Shown here: one piece after another, positions 1 to 11,330 of the stretch | How positions within the stretch are numbered: the first letter of the stretch is position 1 | Layout: each line of letters begins with the position of its first letter | Assembly: GCA_022495995.1 (NCBI GenBank) | Contig: JAFEMH010000740.1 | Location: forward strand, 248,001 to 312,000 | From: Adenophora triphylla var. japonica | Lineage: Eukaryota > Streptophyta > Magnoliopsida > Asterales > Campanulaceae | Direction: 5' to 3' | Length of the DNA: 64,000 nt | Made by a program: the position numbers and the translations under genes | The notes under the pieces: generated by a model | What the model was told of the DNA's origin: nothing | What the model saw: the letters and a program-made list of their open reading frames with translations, nothing else | Databases searched by the model: none

Positions 1-912
1 TTAATAGTTTTTCCAAGTTGTTTTGTACTTCATCTTGAAATATTTGAAACATCTCAAACGATTCACCTTTAGACCTCATCAGATAGACATAATCATATCT
101 AGATAAGTCATCGGTGAATGTGATGAAACACCAAAATCCTCCCCTAGCAATGCTGCTTAATAGTCCACATACATCTCATGTATAATGACCAATAAGTCAC
201 TAGCCCTCCCACTAATCTTAGTGTAGGGTGGTTTGGTCAATAATCCCAATAAACAAGATCCACATTCCTCAAATGATTCCGAGTCATATGAGTCTAAAAG
301 TCCGTGCTAATGGAGTTTAGATATATGTTTCTTATTTATCTGACCAAGCCGGCAATGCCATATGAACGCGTTGTTCATATTATTCGGTTTAGATTTCCCA
401 TTTATATTATAGACATCTTCAATATTATTTTGTTTCTTATCATCAAGGATATGAATACCATTCAATGACATATGCAATACAATATGGCATATCATTAAAT
501 AAATATAAAACTTCTTATTTTCAATAAGAAAATTATATCTTTCATCATCCATATAAGAAACGGAAATAATACTCCTATCCACATCCGGAACGTAGTGACA
601 CTTGTTCAAAACAAGTACTAGTTCACTAGGTAAATTGACTTCATAAGTCCCTATGGCTAATGCAGCAACTTTTGCTTCATTCCCATGCATAGGTTTAATT
701 TACCTTCTTTGAGTAGCTTTCTATTCTTTATTCCTTGCACATTTAAACAATTGTGGGATCCATGTCCGGTATCATATACCCAAGAACAAGAAGTCGAAAG
801 GAAAATATCTATCATATAGACACTTGAAGTAGTAGCAATCATATTGCCCTTCTTCACCTTTTAGGCCTTCCTAATAAGCCTTGCAACTTTGCTTCCAATG
901 ACAATCTCATTA
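1..912 (-). pseudogene. Copia element E: decayed protease, GAG-pre-integrase and integrase start
   Basis: Minus-strand fragments read in Copia pol order. A protease-like motif (WVYDTGHGSH, near 770) is followed by a GAG-pre-integrase stretch ending in WHCRLGQINKKHISKLH (near 310). Integrase-like sequence then runs to the left edge, with SGRASDLLVIIHEMYVDY in place of the usual first catalytic segment. Stops and frameshifts interrupt every part, so no protein is made. The element is cut at 913-917 by gypsy element D and resumes at 10729. The rest of pol and its 3' LTR lie left of the window. Family order is known; the fragment joins are my inference. Confidence 0.8.
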
Positions 913-917
913 CAATG
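913..917. repeat. Target site duplication CAATG, left copy (element D)
   Basis: CAATG directly precedes the TG of D's 5' LTR. The same five bases follow the CA of the 3' LTR at 10729-10733. Five bp is the usual duplication for LTR elements and shows D is complete end to end. Confidence 0.93.
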
Positions 918-1514
918 TGTTGTGGGTATTTTTCAGCATGGTGACATCTTCAGTTGCTCCTGCATGTAAAGATGTTATTCCACTGTAAGTATTACTTAGT
1001 ATTTACTTATACATTTTTATATAATATTTTTATCATTATTTTACAGTAAGTAAGAGAGATAAACACGGGATACTCTCAAGCACGTTCAACCTCTCTTCAA
1101 ACGGCAAAGTGGACTTGGTCTTGTGGACGTTGAGGAGATAAGCTTGGATGCCGAGATTATAGGAACTACTTCTTACCCATTCATAGTTGTTCTTATTTAA
1201 GGGGAGATGGAGACGGAAAAACACACGGTCATTTTACACACTACACACGCATAATTTGTAATCCTCTCCATCATCTTCTGCAGTTGTAATCTCAATTCTC
1301 ATAGTGAAACATTTAAGGTTGGAGACCTAACTCCCGGGGTTTTTTCCGAAGAGGTTATCATCTCTAAGGTTTTCCTCGTTAACAAATCTTTGTGTCCTTT
1401 TATTTCCATGCTTTTGTTCCATTTAATCGAATTCCATAGTCCTCTCCTTGTTGTTTAAATTCATACACTTGTCAAGTTAAGATTCTTCATTATTGTTTTT
1501 TTTTTACCAAAACA
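918..1514 (+). repeat. 5' LTR of gypsy element D
   Basis: Begins TGTTGTGGG and ends CCAAAACA. It matches 10130-10728 over its whole length with about 15 differences by eye in about 598 bp, i.e. 2-3% divergence and a fairly recent insertion. A tRNA-primer-site-like sequence (TTTGGCACCCACCGAGG) begins one or two bases downstream. I did not assign the tRNA. Confidence 0.93.
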
Positions 1515-1581
1515 ATTTGGCACCCACCGAGGGGCCGCGTGGTTTATTGGTTATTTGGATCATTTCCTAAGAGAATTCGTC

Positions 1582-3404
1582 ATGTCAACCACTCCCAATG
1601 TGTCCGCCGCCAGCAAGGGTACCGCCGTCACTCCAACATCAGGAGGTAGAACCAGCTTATTGCCGCCACCTCCTCAGACGGGACCTCAGCAAACACAACC
1701 TTCAAAGACTCCACAAAAGGAAGCGACCTCTTCCAATGTGGATGCTGACATCCGGAGTATCCTGACCAGGTTGAATCAGAGGTTGGATCAACAAGATAGC
1801 AACTCCAAGGTGTTGGCCAATTCCATGATCAAGATGCAGAGGGATCAACAGCTCTTCACTTCTCGGCTTGAAAACATCTCACCATTGCGTGCAAGGAACC
1901 TCAACTTCGACAACACCGAAGGATCTACGCTTCAGAGTGAATTTATCCCAATGGGTGGTCCGTCTCAAACTCATCAGTCGACATCCTTAATGATGTCGAC
2001 ATCTTTGCCTGGGGACACCCTAATGACGCCACCTTCAGCAGGATTTACCCCGTTCATCCCATTCATTGACAACACCACTGTCACAACTACCACGGACAAC
2101 TCTGGTTTGCTGAATAATCTTTTCAATAATAATACTTTCAATCGTATTCCTATGGCTGACCCTTTTACAGGAAACCCACTAGCCAAGCAAATGCAGGATC
2201 TCATGGAGCTGATAATGAACGTGCCAGGCATAACTCCTCCAATCCAACCAGTGACTCAGAACTGCTACAATCAGTCCCGATTTGTCCCAGCAATTGCAAA
2301 TGTCGACATCCCGAAGCGTTTCAGTATTCCATCCATGAAGTTGTATGACGGCAGCACAGATCCAGAGGAGCATATTGCCCACTATCAAGAGAAGATGGAC
2401 ATAGTTCATATCCCACTTCAATTCAGGGAGGCTTGCCTGTGCAGAGGATTTGGATCGACCTTGGTTGGACCAGCTCTCAAATGGCTGATTAGGCAACCCC
2501 TAGGCTCAGTTGGTTCATACGCCCAGCTTATCAACATGTTCTATAATCAGTTCTCATGCAATCGACAATTCGAGAAGCTGACAAGTGACCTCTACAATGT
2601 GACCCAGCAGCCTAATGAGACTCTGAAAGAATATGTCCACCGGTTCAATAAAGAAGTGCTAGAAATCCCCAATCTTGACATGTCAACAGCCACAGAAGCA
2701 TTCAAAATGGGGCTGAAGAAGGATTCACAGTACTATCAAGACCTGGTGATGACTCCTTGTAAACGATTGGAAGAAGTCCGGAGCGGACCCTCAGATTCAT
2801 AAGATTGGAGGAAGATGAGCTGCGAAGATCGAAGTCCTCATCCAAGTTGTCAACATATGATAATCCAGACAGGAAGACCGAATCATCCCACCGCAGGAAC
2901 AACCGTTCCAATCCTTATCCGAGAATTGATAATAGCAAAATTAATTCAATAGAGGGTGAGGATGAAGATAGTAATAATGTGCCTAACATTTCTGATTATT
3001 GTTTTTCTATTGACATTTCAGGTGTACTCTGTGTAATGGGCAACCTAGGGGACAAAGCCAGATGGCCAAAGAAGACAGATAAGACCACGGGATGGCGTGA
3101 CAAGTCGAAATGGTGTGCTTACCATGAGGACTTTGGGCATGTTACAGAAGATTGTATCGCACTAAGAAAGGAGATCAGTTACTTGCTCTCAAAAGGGCAT
3201 CTCAAGGAGTTGTTGGGTTCCAGAAAGAAGAAGGCAGAAAGTGCAGAAGCTCAAGCTCCACATGAAGTTGAAAGACCAGTCTCTCCTCCAGCATCACTGA
3301 AGGTGATTAATTTCATTAGTGGAGGGTCAGAAATTTGTGGCACTTCCTATTCTGCCGCAAAGCGACATGCCAAGGAGTCGAAGGAAGATAAGCCAGAAAG
3401 ATAA
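1582..3404 (+). pseudogene. Element D gag (capsid/nucleocapsid), one frameshift
   Basis: First ATG at 1582. The N-terminal third is Ser/Thr/Pro/Gln-rich. A Retrotrans_gag-like fold follows at about residues 235-400 (YDGSTDPEEHIAHY, FEKLTSDLYNV, ETLKEYVHRF). The frame stops at 2802 and continues one frame over from 2805 with a basic linker and a knuckle-like CAYHEDFGHVTEDC segment near 3114-3155, the Tat-type substitute for CCHC. The role is coat-particle assembly and RNA packaging in the cytoplasm. The frameshift probably lies just before 2800 and looks like mutational decay, not programmed slippage, since protease follows after another stop. Confidence 0.88.
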
Positions 3405-3410
3405 CCCAGG

Positions 3411-3923
3411 ATGTCGACACCTTGCCAGGAGCCAATCACCTTTGATGAGAGTGATCGAGATAATTTGCTGGAGCCCCATCATGATGGCCTAGTCATTTCC
3501 TTGCAGATCGCCAATTGTACCATCAGGCGTATCCTGGTTGATGGGGGCAGCTCTGTTAATCTCATTATGTTGAGCACCCTCAAGGAAATGAACATCCCAG
3601 AATCGGAGATTATCAAGAAATCCTCAGTATTGGTAGGCTTCAGTGGCGAAGTCAAAGAAACAGTGGGAGAAATAAAGCTTCCAATCTACTCAAAAGGACT
3701 CAACACCATGAAGCGGTTCTGCATAATTGATTGTGCAACATCTTACAATGTTATCCTTGGAAGGCCGTGGATTTATGGAATGAAAGCTGTACAGTCCACT
3801 TACCATCAGTTTGTGAAGTTTCCAACACCCTGGGGTGTCGCTAAAATATATAGTGATCAGCAGGTGGCCAAGGAATGCTATAAGACTTCAATGAAGGCGT
3901 CGACATCTCCCAAACAAGCATAG
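3411..3923 (+). pseudogene. Element D aspartic protease
   Basis: A retropepsin-like segment with the active-site strand RILVDGGSSVNLI near 3529-3567. The second Gly in place of Ser/Thr-Gly is usual in Tat elements. VILGRPW near 3751 fits the second structural strand of the fold. It would process the Gag-Pol polyprotein. The frame ends at TAG 3921-3923; the RT linker continues in the same frame, so this is probably a mutation that separates protease from RT. Confidence 0.86.
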
Positions 3924-5828
3924 CAATTACAGAAGAAAGTACGTGAAGTCCTGGAAGCTAGGGAGAATGATGTGAAAGAAGTATTACTAGACCCTTCCAA
4001 TCCAGACATCAAGGTACTTATTGGCAGTGATATCCCACCAGATATAGAAGAAAAACTCGTGGACCTGTTAAGAAGCAGAACAAAGAGCTTTGCTTGGAAG
4101 CATGATGACATGACCGGCATCAGCAAAGATGTCATCACCCACAAACTTAACATTGATCCTAGTTTCAAGCCAGTGCACCAGAAGCGTAGGAAGTTTGCAG
4201 AAACGAGGAACCAGATAATCAAGGAAGAAGTGGAGTGTTTGCTCAAAGCCAACATGATTCGGGAGGTAGATTATCCAAGATGGTTAGCAAACGTGGTTGT
4301 GGTCGAGAAGAATAATGGGAAATGGCGAGTTTGCGTTGACTTTACCGACTTGAACAAAGCTTGTCCCAAAGATCCTTTTCCATTGCCTCACATAGATTCA
4401 TTGGTTGATGCCACTTCTGGACACGAGCTCCTCACTTTTATGGATGCATCCTCAGGATTCCAACAAATCCAGATGGAGCCATCTGATCAAGAGGACACCG
4501 CCTTCATAACGCCCACAGGTATCTATTGTTATATTGCTATGCCTTTTGGACTAAAAAATGCAGGTGCAACATATCAGAGGCTCGTCAACAAAATGTTTAA
4601 AGACAAGATTGGGGACACAATGGAGGTATATATCGACGACATGGTAGTGAAATCAAAGAAAGCTGAGGATCACCTAAGCCACCTATCTCAAGCCTTCGAC
4701 ATCTTGGATTGTTTCAATATGAAACTTAATCCAGCAAAGTGCAATTTTGGTATGAAGGCAGGAAAGTTTTTAGGTTATATGGTAACTAAAAGGGGAATTG
4801 AAGCCGCCCTAGAATAGATTTGTGCCATTGTCAACCTGTCATCACCTCAATTTGTCAAAGACGTCCAGAGATTGACAGGGAAGATTGCTGCACTCACCAG
4901 GCTCATCTCAAAATCTTCAGACCGATGCAAACCTTTCTATGACATCCTAAGGAAGAACAAGAAATTCCAATGGGAAGACCAGCATGAACAAGCCTTCCAA
5001 GAGCTCAAAAGTTACCTGTCTATACCTCCCTTATTGGCCAAACCTCAGGAGGACGAACACATTTTCATTTACCTAGCAGTGTCAGAAAGCGCTGTAAGTG
5101 CAGTCCTATTGACAGAGCGAGATGGTATTCAGCAACCCATCTACTATATAAGTAAGACACTCTTAGATGCGAAGACCAGGTATTCTCATTTACAAAAGTT
5201 AATTTTGGCTTTGATTACTGCATCTATTAAATTAAGACACTATTTTGAAACACATACTATAATTGTGCGTACTAACTATCCTATTAAGAATGTTATGAGA
5301 AAACCAGAGATGTCAGGTCGAATGGCTAAGTGGTCCGTACAATTAAGCACTTACGACATCAAATATGAGCCCAGAACAGCAATAAAATCTCAAGCTCTAG
5401 CTGATTTTGTGGCTGACTTTAGTCCAACCATGCAACAAGAAGTGGAGTTGGAAGTTCAGCAACTTCAAGATGATGACATCCTGAAAATATGGACACTTTA
5501 CACAGATGGTGCTTCCAACATGAGAGGCACAGGACTTGGAGTTGTACTAAAATTGCCACAAGGGGACATAATATCACAATCCATCAGCTGCAGTTTTAAG
5601 GCCACTAATAATGAAGCAGAATATGAGGCATTAATTGTAGGTTTAACAGCAGCCCAGGACCTAGATGTCAAGCACATCCGGGTGTTTATGGATTCTTTTC
5701 TAATTGTTAACCATTACAATGGATCCTACGTAGCAAAAAATGCAAAGATGACGACATATTTGGAAATTGTTAAAATTCTGGCAGCCAAATTCAAAACATT
5801 TACTTTGGAGCAGGTTCCACGTGAATAA
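3924..5828 (+). pseudogene. Element D reverse transcriptase, RNase H and second archaeal-type RNase H
   Basis: RT fingers begin near 4180 (QKRRKFAETR), with WRVCVDFTDLNKACPKD near 4324, MPFGLKNAGATYQ near 4540 and the intact catalytic EVYIDDMVVKS near 4624. A Ty3-type RNase H follows (YLAVSESAVSAVL, YISKTLL), then a second RNase H with LYTDGASN near 5497 and NNEAEYEAL near 5608. The double RNase H is typical of Tat. TAG at 4815 and TAA at 5826 interrupt the frame, so full-length enzyme needs readthrough. The product would copy element RNA to cDNA in the particle. Confidence 0.92.
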
Positions 5829-7220
5829 AACTCTCAAGCAGATGCCTTGGCAAACTTAGGTTCAGCCTTCAAAAGCTTTTCACAGACAAGTATCCCAATT
5901 GTGCATGTCGACATCCCAGCAATTGATCATCTTGAGTTGTTCGTTTTAGATGTCGACATCCCTGCCCCTCCAGTAGTAACTTCCTGGACAGCTCCTATTA
6001 TCAAGTATCTCCTAGATGATACGATCCCAGATGAAGAGAAAAATACTCGAGCATTCAGGGTAAGATTATCTAAATATATACTTATTGATAACCTTTTGTT
6101 TAGAAAATCTGCTGCAGGTCACTACTTAAGATGTCTAGAAGCAGACCGAGCCCACCAGGTTTTAAAGGAGCTGCATGAAGGGCAATGTGGAAATCATACC
6201 AGGGGCAGAAGTCTGTATACTAAGGCTCTAAGAATGGGATATTTTTGGCCCATAATGCGAAGAGACGCTGCAGAGTATGCAAAGAAGTGTGACTCCTGTC
6301 AGCGACATGGTGACATCCTACATCAACCAGCCGAATTGCTACATCCTATCCTGTCGCCATGGCCGTTTATGATTTGGGGAATGGACATCGTAGGAAAATT
6401 ACCCAGGGCCCCAGGAGGAAGAGTATTTCTACTAGCCATGACATACTATTTTTCTAAATGGGTAGAAGCTGAAGTATACATGCAAGTCCGCGACAGAGAA
6501 GTTATCTCTTTCATAAAAAGAAACATATTCAGCAGGTTTGGGATACCCTCAGAGATAATTTGTGATAACAGCTCCCAGTTCATTAGTAGGAAAACCCAAG
6601 ATTTCTTGAAAAGTTGGGGAGTCAAGATGGTGACATCTTCACCTGTTCACCCTCAAGCGAATGGACAGGCAGAGTCCAGCAACAAGATTATTATAAGCAA
6701 CTTAAAAAAGAAACTGGATCAAAAGAAAGGTAGATGGGCAGAAGAGTTACCAATGGTTTTATGGGCCGATAGGACGACATCTAAGAATGCTACTGGTCAG
6801 ACTCCCTATTCACTGGTATTTGGGACAGAATCAGTCATTCCAGCAGAAGTTCACGTACCTACAACTAGGTACGGTTTGTTGACACCTGAGCATAATAAGG
6901 ACATCTTGACACATGACTTGGATACCGTAGACGAGCTAAGAGACATGGCCAAAGTTCGGATGGCAGCATATCAACAACGGGTAGCCAGGTCTTACAACAA
7001 AAATGTAAGGGTTAGAAGGTTTCAAGTAGGAGACTTAGTCCTACGAAAGGCATTCCAAAATACAAAGGAACTCAATGCAGGCAAGCTCGCCCCAAAGTGG
7101 GAAGGACCCTACCTAATTGATGCACAGGCCGGGAAAGGAGCGTATCGCCTGTCAACCTTGGATGGCCAAATGATCCCACAGAGTTGGAACGCCATTCACC
7201 TTAAAAGGTATTACATCTAG
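5829..7220 (+). pseudogene. Element D integrase
   Basis: A zinc-binding HHCC module (HEGQCGNHTRGR, CDSCQRH) spans about 6173-6306. The DDE core has D in WGMDIVGK near 6375, D in IICDNSSQF near 6556 and E in NGQAESSNK near 6660. A GPY-type C-terminal region (KWEGPYLIDAQAG) ends in LKRYYI before the stop. All three catalytic residues are present. The segment is open, but in the same frame behind the TAA at 5826, so it is cut off from RT in the present copy. Confidence 0.9.
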
Positions 7221-8065
7221 ACAATGCCTTCCTTAAACTCACCTCATCCCAAGTATGGACAATCCTTTATTTATTAAGAATCACCTTTCATTTCCCTATT
7301 TACTATTTTTTTCATTCTACTTCTCTTTAAATTAAGATGTCACTAACACAACTTGTGGAGGGGCGTCAACATAGTTGACGTCCATCTCTAACATGTCTCT
7401 GTCTTGCGAGATGTTGACATACGGGAATGGGGACATGTCGAATGTATTCAAAGTCAAAAGGACAACAAATTCTCCTCCGTCAGAGACTGTCCATCTCTTC
7501 TCAAGTAAAGGTACACAATCCCTTCTAAGGTTTAAAGAGTTAATTACCTCTTTCTTGAGATGTTAGGTTACCACACCTTCGCCTGGAGCGCAAGTTATCT
7601 CTTTAATTGAGGTGTGGTGTGGGCCTATATGGGTAAACTCATATAGCTTACCCATTTCCGCTCAGTTAAATAATTGATCTTATGTTTTATTCTTGTGGTT
7701 ATGACATGTACTTGTCATCTTAAGTATCTGCTGTTTTGACATACTATCATGTCACCTTACGAATTTAACATGTGATCATCCAAAGAAAATTTCATCAAAA
7801 GTATACCAAGCCTTGACATGCTTGAAAATTATCAAACCATAGTTTTTCTAAAAGCTACCATAAGAACATTTCTAAAAGTTAAGGCAGTAAGCCAATATCC
7901 AAACTACTAAAGCTAAAAAGCAAAAGTGTTGAACCAACCCAACACTTGAAATAAATTGTCATCGGTCCTTATGGACCTATTACAAACCAAGCAAAATTAA
8001 AATTGTCTTTGGGATTCCACCCCCGTAGTACCAACAAAAAACAAAACAAACATGTTTTACCTTTT
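7221..8065. other. Element D spacer between convergent integrase and antisense gene
   Basis: No open frame with family resemblance. A short perfect hairpin, GCGTCAAC/GTTGACGT, lies at about 7364-7382. Several GACAT/ATGTC words occur (7338, 7415, 7431, 7704, 7740), matching the word enrichment elsewhere in D. It probably holds the 3' ends of both transcripts. Confidence 0.6.
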
Positions 8066-9811
8066 TCAGATGGCATCCGCCTCAGATGTTGCTTTAGGAG
8101 TAACCTCTCCAATCTCCGCTGCTTCCTTCACAATTGCTTCATGTGGACTGGATGACACCTCTCCCTCATTCACTGGCTCTCCTGTCAGTTTGGTTAAATG
8201 AGCATACTCCTTATTGATATCCCAATTCTGAGCTTTCCCATCTTGGAACTCCTTTATCATCTTGATCCTACTCTGAAAAACAGGTTTTGCAGCAGCTATC
8301 TTACAGGAATCTCTTACTTCGGCAACCTCCTTAAGATGGTCTTCTTCACTTTTTGCCAAACTATCCAGCAAATCCTTCACAATCTTCTCTTGCTCCTCTA
8401 GGGTCTTCACCTGCTGTTCCAAAGTTTTTTCATGTGCCTTCACTTTGTTCTCCAACAAGATCTTCTCTTTCTTTGCCAATGCTGCCTCTGATTTGGACTT
8501 TTTCTTAAACACCTCATGTTCCTTCGTCAATTCTTCCACATATCCCATGGCCTGTGACATAAATAAGTTGGTATCAAAGGATATTATGGAAACTTAAGTT
8601 TGGTCTAAGATTGGTTAGTAATATCTTACCCCAGCTGCAAAGCTCATACACTTCTTCTTAAATTCCCCCATAGGCAGTCCTTCAAATACATCAACAACTT
8701 CAATCACTTCCTCTTGTATTACCTTCCTCTTTTTCACCCTAGAGCCAATACCAGCGCTCTCATCTAATACAGGGATTTTCTTGGGGACCGGTGGTGGTTT
8801 CATCTCTATCTTAAGAGGGGAGTCTCCGAACATGGCATCAATATCATCAAGATCAAAGTCTGACCCTGAGATAACTGGTTTAGAAACTGCACCAACATAT
8901 GAAGAATGTCAAAAAATATGACGCATTAGATTAATGAAACAAGATAAGGAGACAACACGCTTACCTGTAGACATAATAACAGAGGTTGATGCTTTATGGT
9001 CTTCTTGAACAACCAAAGGTGATTCCAGCAGACCTCTAGGAGATCTCTTGTCCAAAGAAAGATTGAAGAATTCTTCGATTTTGCCAAGGTATCTTCTGCC
9101 GGTGGGAAAAGCTCTCCCCGATCAATATCTGCAAAAAGGTAATAGCAATTACGATTTCAGTTTATCTCAAAACCAAAAAATCACAAAATCAGGAATTGAA
9201 GTGCCTCCCTTGTTCCACTCTCTTTGTATTTCATCCCCTCCTTCAATAGATGCCCTATCAACAAATAAAATCTATTTTTCCATCCCCCTATCACTTGAAG
9301 ATGTAGTGCTCATTAGGGAATTCCTACCTGATATCTTCTTAAAAAGATATCTTTTTGACCCAAAAGGTTGAAAATCATACGAATAAGCTATTTCATGAAG
9401 ACCTAGGTTTAGACCATTCTCCCTATTAACTTTGATTACAAAGGCAAAAATTCTCCAAGCCATGGGCATCAGTTGAGGGAAAGCAAGCTGGGTCTTTTGA
9501 AAAAATTCGGAAACCAAAGAAGGGAAAGGATAACTAAACCCTAGAAGAAATGGGTATTCAAGAAAACAAACCCATTTGTTGGAAACTAAATCAGACCTAA
9601 GGTTGACAGAAAAAGGGTGAAAGATAGCACCTTTAGAAAAGTAGCATTGTTGTTTTAGCAACTCGATTTGGGCATCGCTAAACACACAAGTCTCCTTGTC
9701 TGGCTTAGCAAGGAGATTTTCACAAACAAAATCCTCAAGGTTAATTTCTATGGGACCTTGTGGAAGCGGCGCACTCTTGGTTTTGGATGAACTCCACCTA
9801 GTCCTACCCAT
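8066..9811 (-). pseudogene. Antisense four-exon gene of element D (Transposase_28-like N-terminus, coiled-coil C-terminus)
   Basis: Minus strand, ATG at 9811 (MGRTRWSSSKTK). I infer exons 9811-9328, 9128-8965, 8886-8630 and 8551-8066. Every intron is GT-AG (CAG/GTAGG, ACAG/GTAAGC, GG/GTAAGA donors) and phases agree across all joins, giving about 463 residues. Exon 1 holds a FLLGFSYPFPSLVSEFF segment like the putative gypsy-type transposon domain (Transposase_28). Exon 3 is acidic/basic. Exon 4 is heptad-rich coiled coil from AMGYVEELTKEHEVF to about residue 400. One base is missing in an A-run in exon 2 near 9078. The 5' leader (9812-9870) is pyrimidine-rich like a host gene. Function is unknown. 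Confidence 0.75.
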
Positions 9812-10129
9812 GGTTGACAAGCAAACAAGAGAAGCAAACGATGGAGAAAAGTAAGAGCGGAGAGTTTTAACTTGCAGAGAGCAACGCCGTAGCAAGAAGG
9901 GACGGAATGGAAGGTTTGAGAAGCTTATTAAGAAACCTCCAAGCAGTTATTTAATTTGAAAAGGGTTCTAATTTCAAAAAACCACATTTCCCTAAATTAA
10001 CTCCCCAACCGTCCACTTGCTCCACGTATCATTATGGCCGTCTAATCATGCAAGCTGGCAGTTGGTTATTTATTGAAAAACATTTGCCTCTTCAGTTGCC
10101 GTGATAGGCAAATATTTTTGGGGACAAAT
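9812..10129. promoter_or_regulatory. Putative promoter and leader of the D antisense gene, ending at the D polypurine tract
   Basis: On the minus strand an AT-rich AATTAAATAA box near 9947-9956 precedes a CT-rich leader ending in the ACCATGG start. On the plus strand the same segment ends in TTTTTGGGGACAAAT (about 10115-10129), the polypurine tract that primes plus-strand cDNA just before the 3' LTR. Promoter activity is inferred. Confidence 0.45.
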
Positions 10130-10728
10130 TGTTGTGGGTATTTTTCAGCATGGTGACATCTTCAGTTGCTCCTGCATGTCAAGATGTTATTCCACTGTAA
10201 GTATTACTTAGTATTTACTTATACATTTTTTATATAATATTTTTATCATTATTTTACAGTAAGTAAGAGAGATAAACACGGGATACTCTCAAGCACGTTC
10301 AACCTCTCTTCAAACAGCAAAGTGGACTTGGTCTTGTGGACGTTGAGGAGATAAGCTTGGATGCCGAGATTATAGGAACTACTTCTTACCCGTTCATAGT
10401 TGTTCTTATTTAAGGGGAGATGGAGACGAAAAAACACAAGGTCATTTTACACACTACACACGCATAATTTGTAATCCTCTCCATCATCTTCTGCAGTTGT
10501 AATCTCAATTCTCATAGTGAAACATTTAAGGTTTGAGACCTAACTCCCGGGGTTTTTTTCGAAGAGGTTATCATCTCTAAGGTTTTCCTCGTTAACAAAT
10601 ATTTGTGTCACCTTTTATTTCCATGCTTTTGTTCCATTTAATCGAATTCCATAGTCCCCTCCTTGTTGTTTAAATCCATACACTTGTCAAGTTAAGATTC
10701 TACATTATTGTTTTTTTTTACCAGAACA
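10130..10728 (+). repeat. 3' LTR of gypsy element D
   Basis: TGTTGTGGG to CCAGAACA, a full-length match to 918-1514. It is followed by CAATG at 10729-10733, the second copy of the target duplication. Confidence 0.93.
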
Positions 10729-10733
10729 CAATG

Positions 10734-11330
10734 GTAGCAAAATGCATCCTTTTGAGACACTTTGGGTTTAGCCTCTTCGGCTTTGGCAACTTTTGCCCTA
10801 GGTTTAGCAACCTTTGCTTTACTTTCTTTACCTTTCCTTTATGAACCCCTTTCTTGTGTTAACCATTAACACACGGATTGCTCCCTCTTGCATCTCATGC
10901 ATTAGGATCCTTCACCACAACATACACCTTTGCCTAGCATGCACTTGGAACATTTCCTTTGTGCATTGTGCTTAGAACAAAAGCAGTTACCATGTGCTCA
11001 AGGTTCTTCATAAGAATCTTTGAACATGGTGGCAAGTATAAGACAAGCAATATCATTATAATCATCAACATGTTTCTAATGTTGCTCCTTATCTGCCCTT
11101 TGCAACATTTGCAGTAGGTTCAGCAGGAATGGATTCATCAAGAACGTATACATTTGCCTAAAAACCATTCTTTAGGCTTCTGATCCAATCAGAATTATCT
11201 GTACCGTCCCTTTCAAACTTTGTCCTTCATAAGGACGAATCACAATTTATTTGTGTAATGCTACTTCTACAACAAAATACGCAAATTATATGAACACATA
11301 TCAATATCAACACATTTATCATCTAAGAGA
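10734..11330 (-). pseudogene. Copia element E: decayed gag
   Basis: The minus strand resumes E after the D insertion. Near 11110-11210 it reads DGSDNSDWIRSLKNGF and, after a stop, VYVLDESIPAEPTAN, which fit the N-terminal part of Copia gag proteins. Near 10740-10830 it is Lys/Ala-rich and enters the zinc-knuckle position that D interrupts. Many stops; nonfunctional. Confidence 0.6.

Larger units (their letters stand above)
918..10728 (+). mobile_element. Tat-lineage Ty3/gypsy retrotransposon D, complete but coding-defective
   Basis: The order is LTR, gag, protease, RT, RNase H, second RNase H, integrase, antisense spliced gene, LTR. The second RNase H (LYTDGASN motif) and an extra gene in the opposite sense before the 3' LTR are known marks of the Tat group. 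It is inserted into Copia element E. A frameshift near 2800 and in-frame stops at 3921, 4815 and 5826 break the polyprotein despite the young LTRs. A purine-rich GGGGACAAAT tract abuts the 3' LTR. Confidence 0.92.

Noticed and set aside
1036..1224. 62-residue minus frame repeated at 10249-10437
   Set aside because: The same sequence in both LTRs of element D; noncoding LTR.
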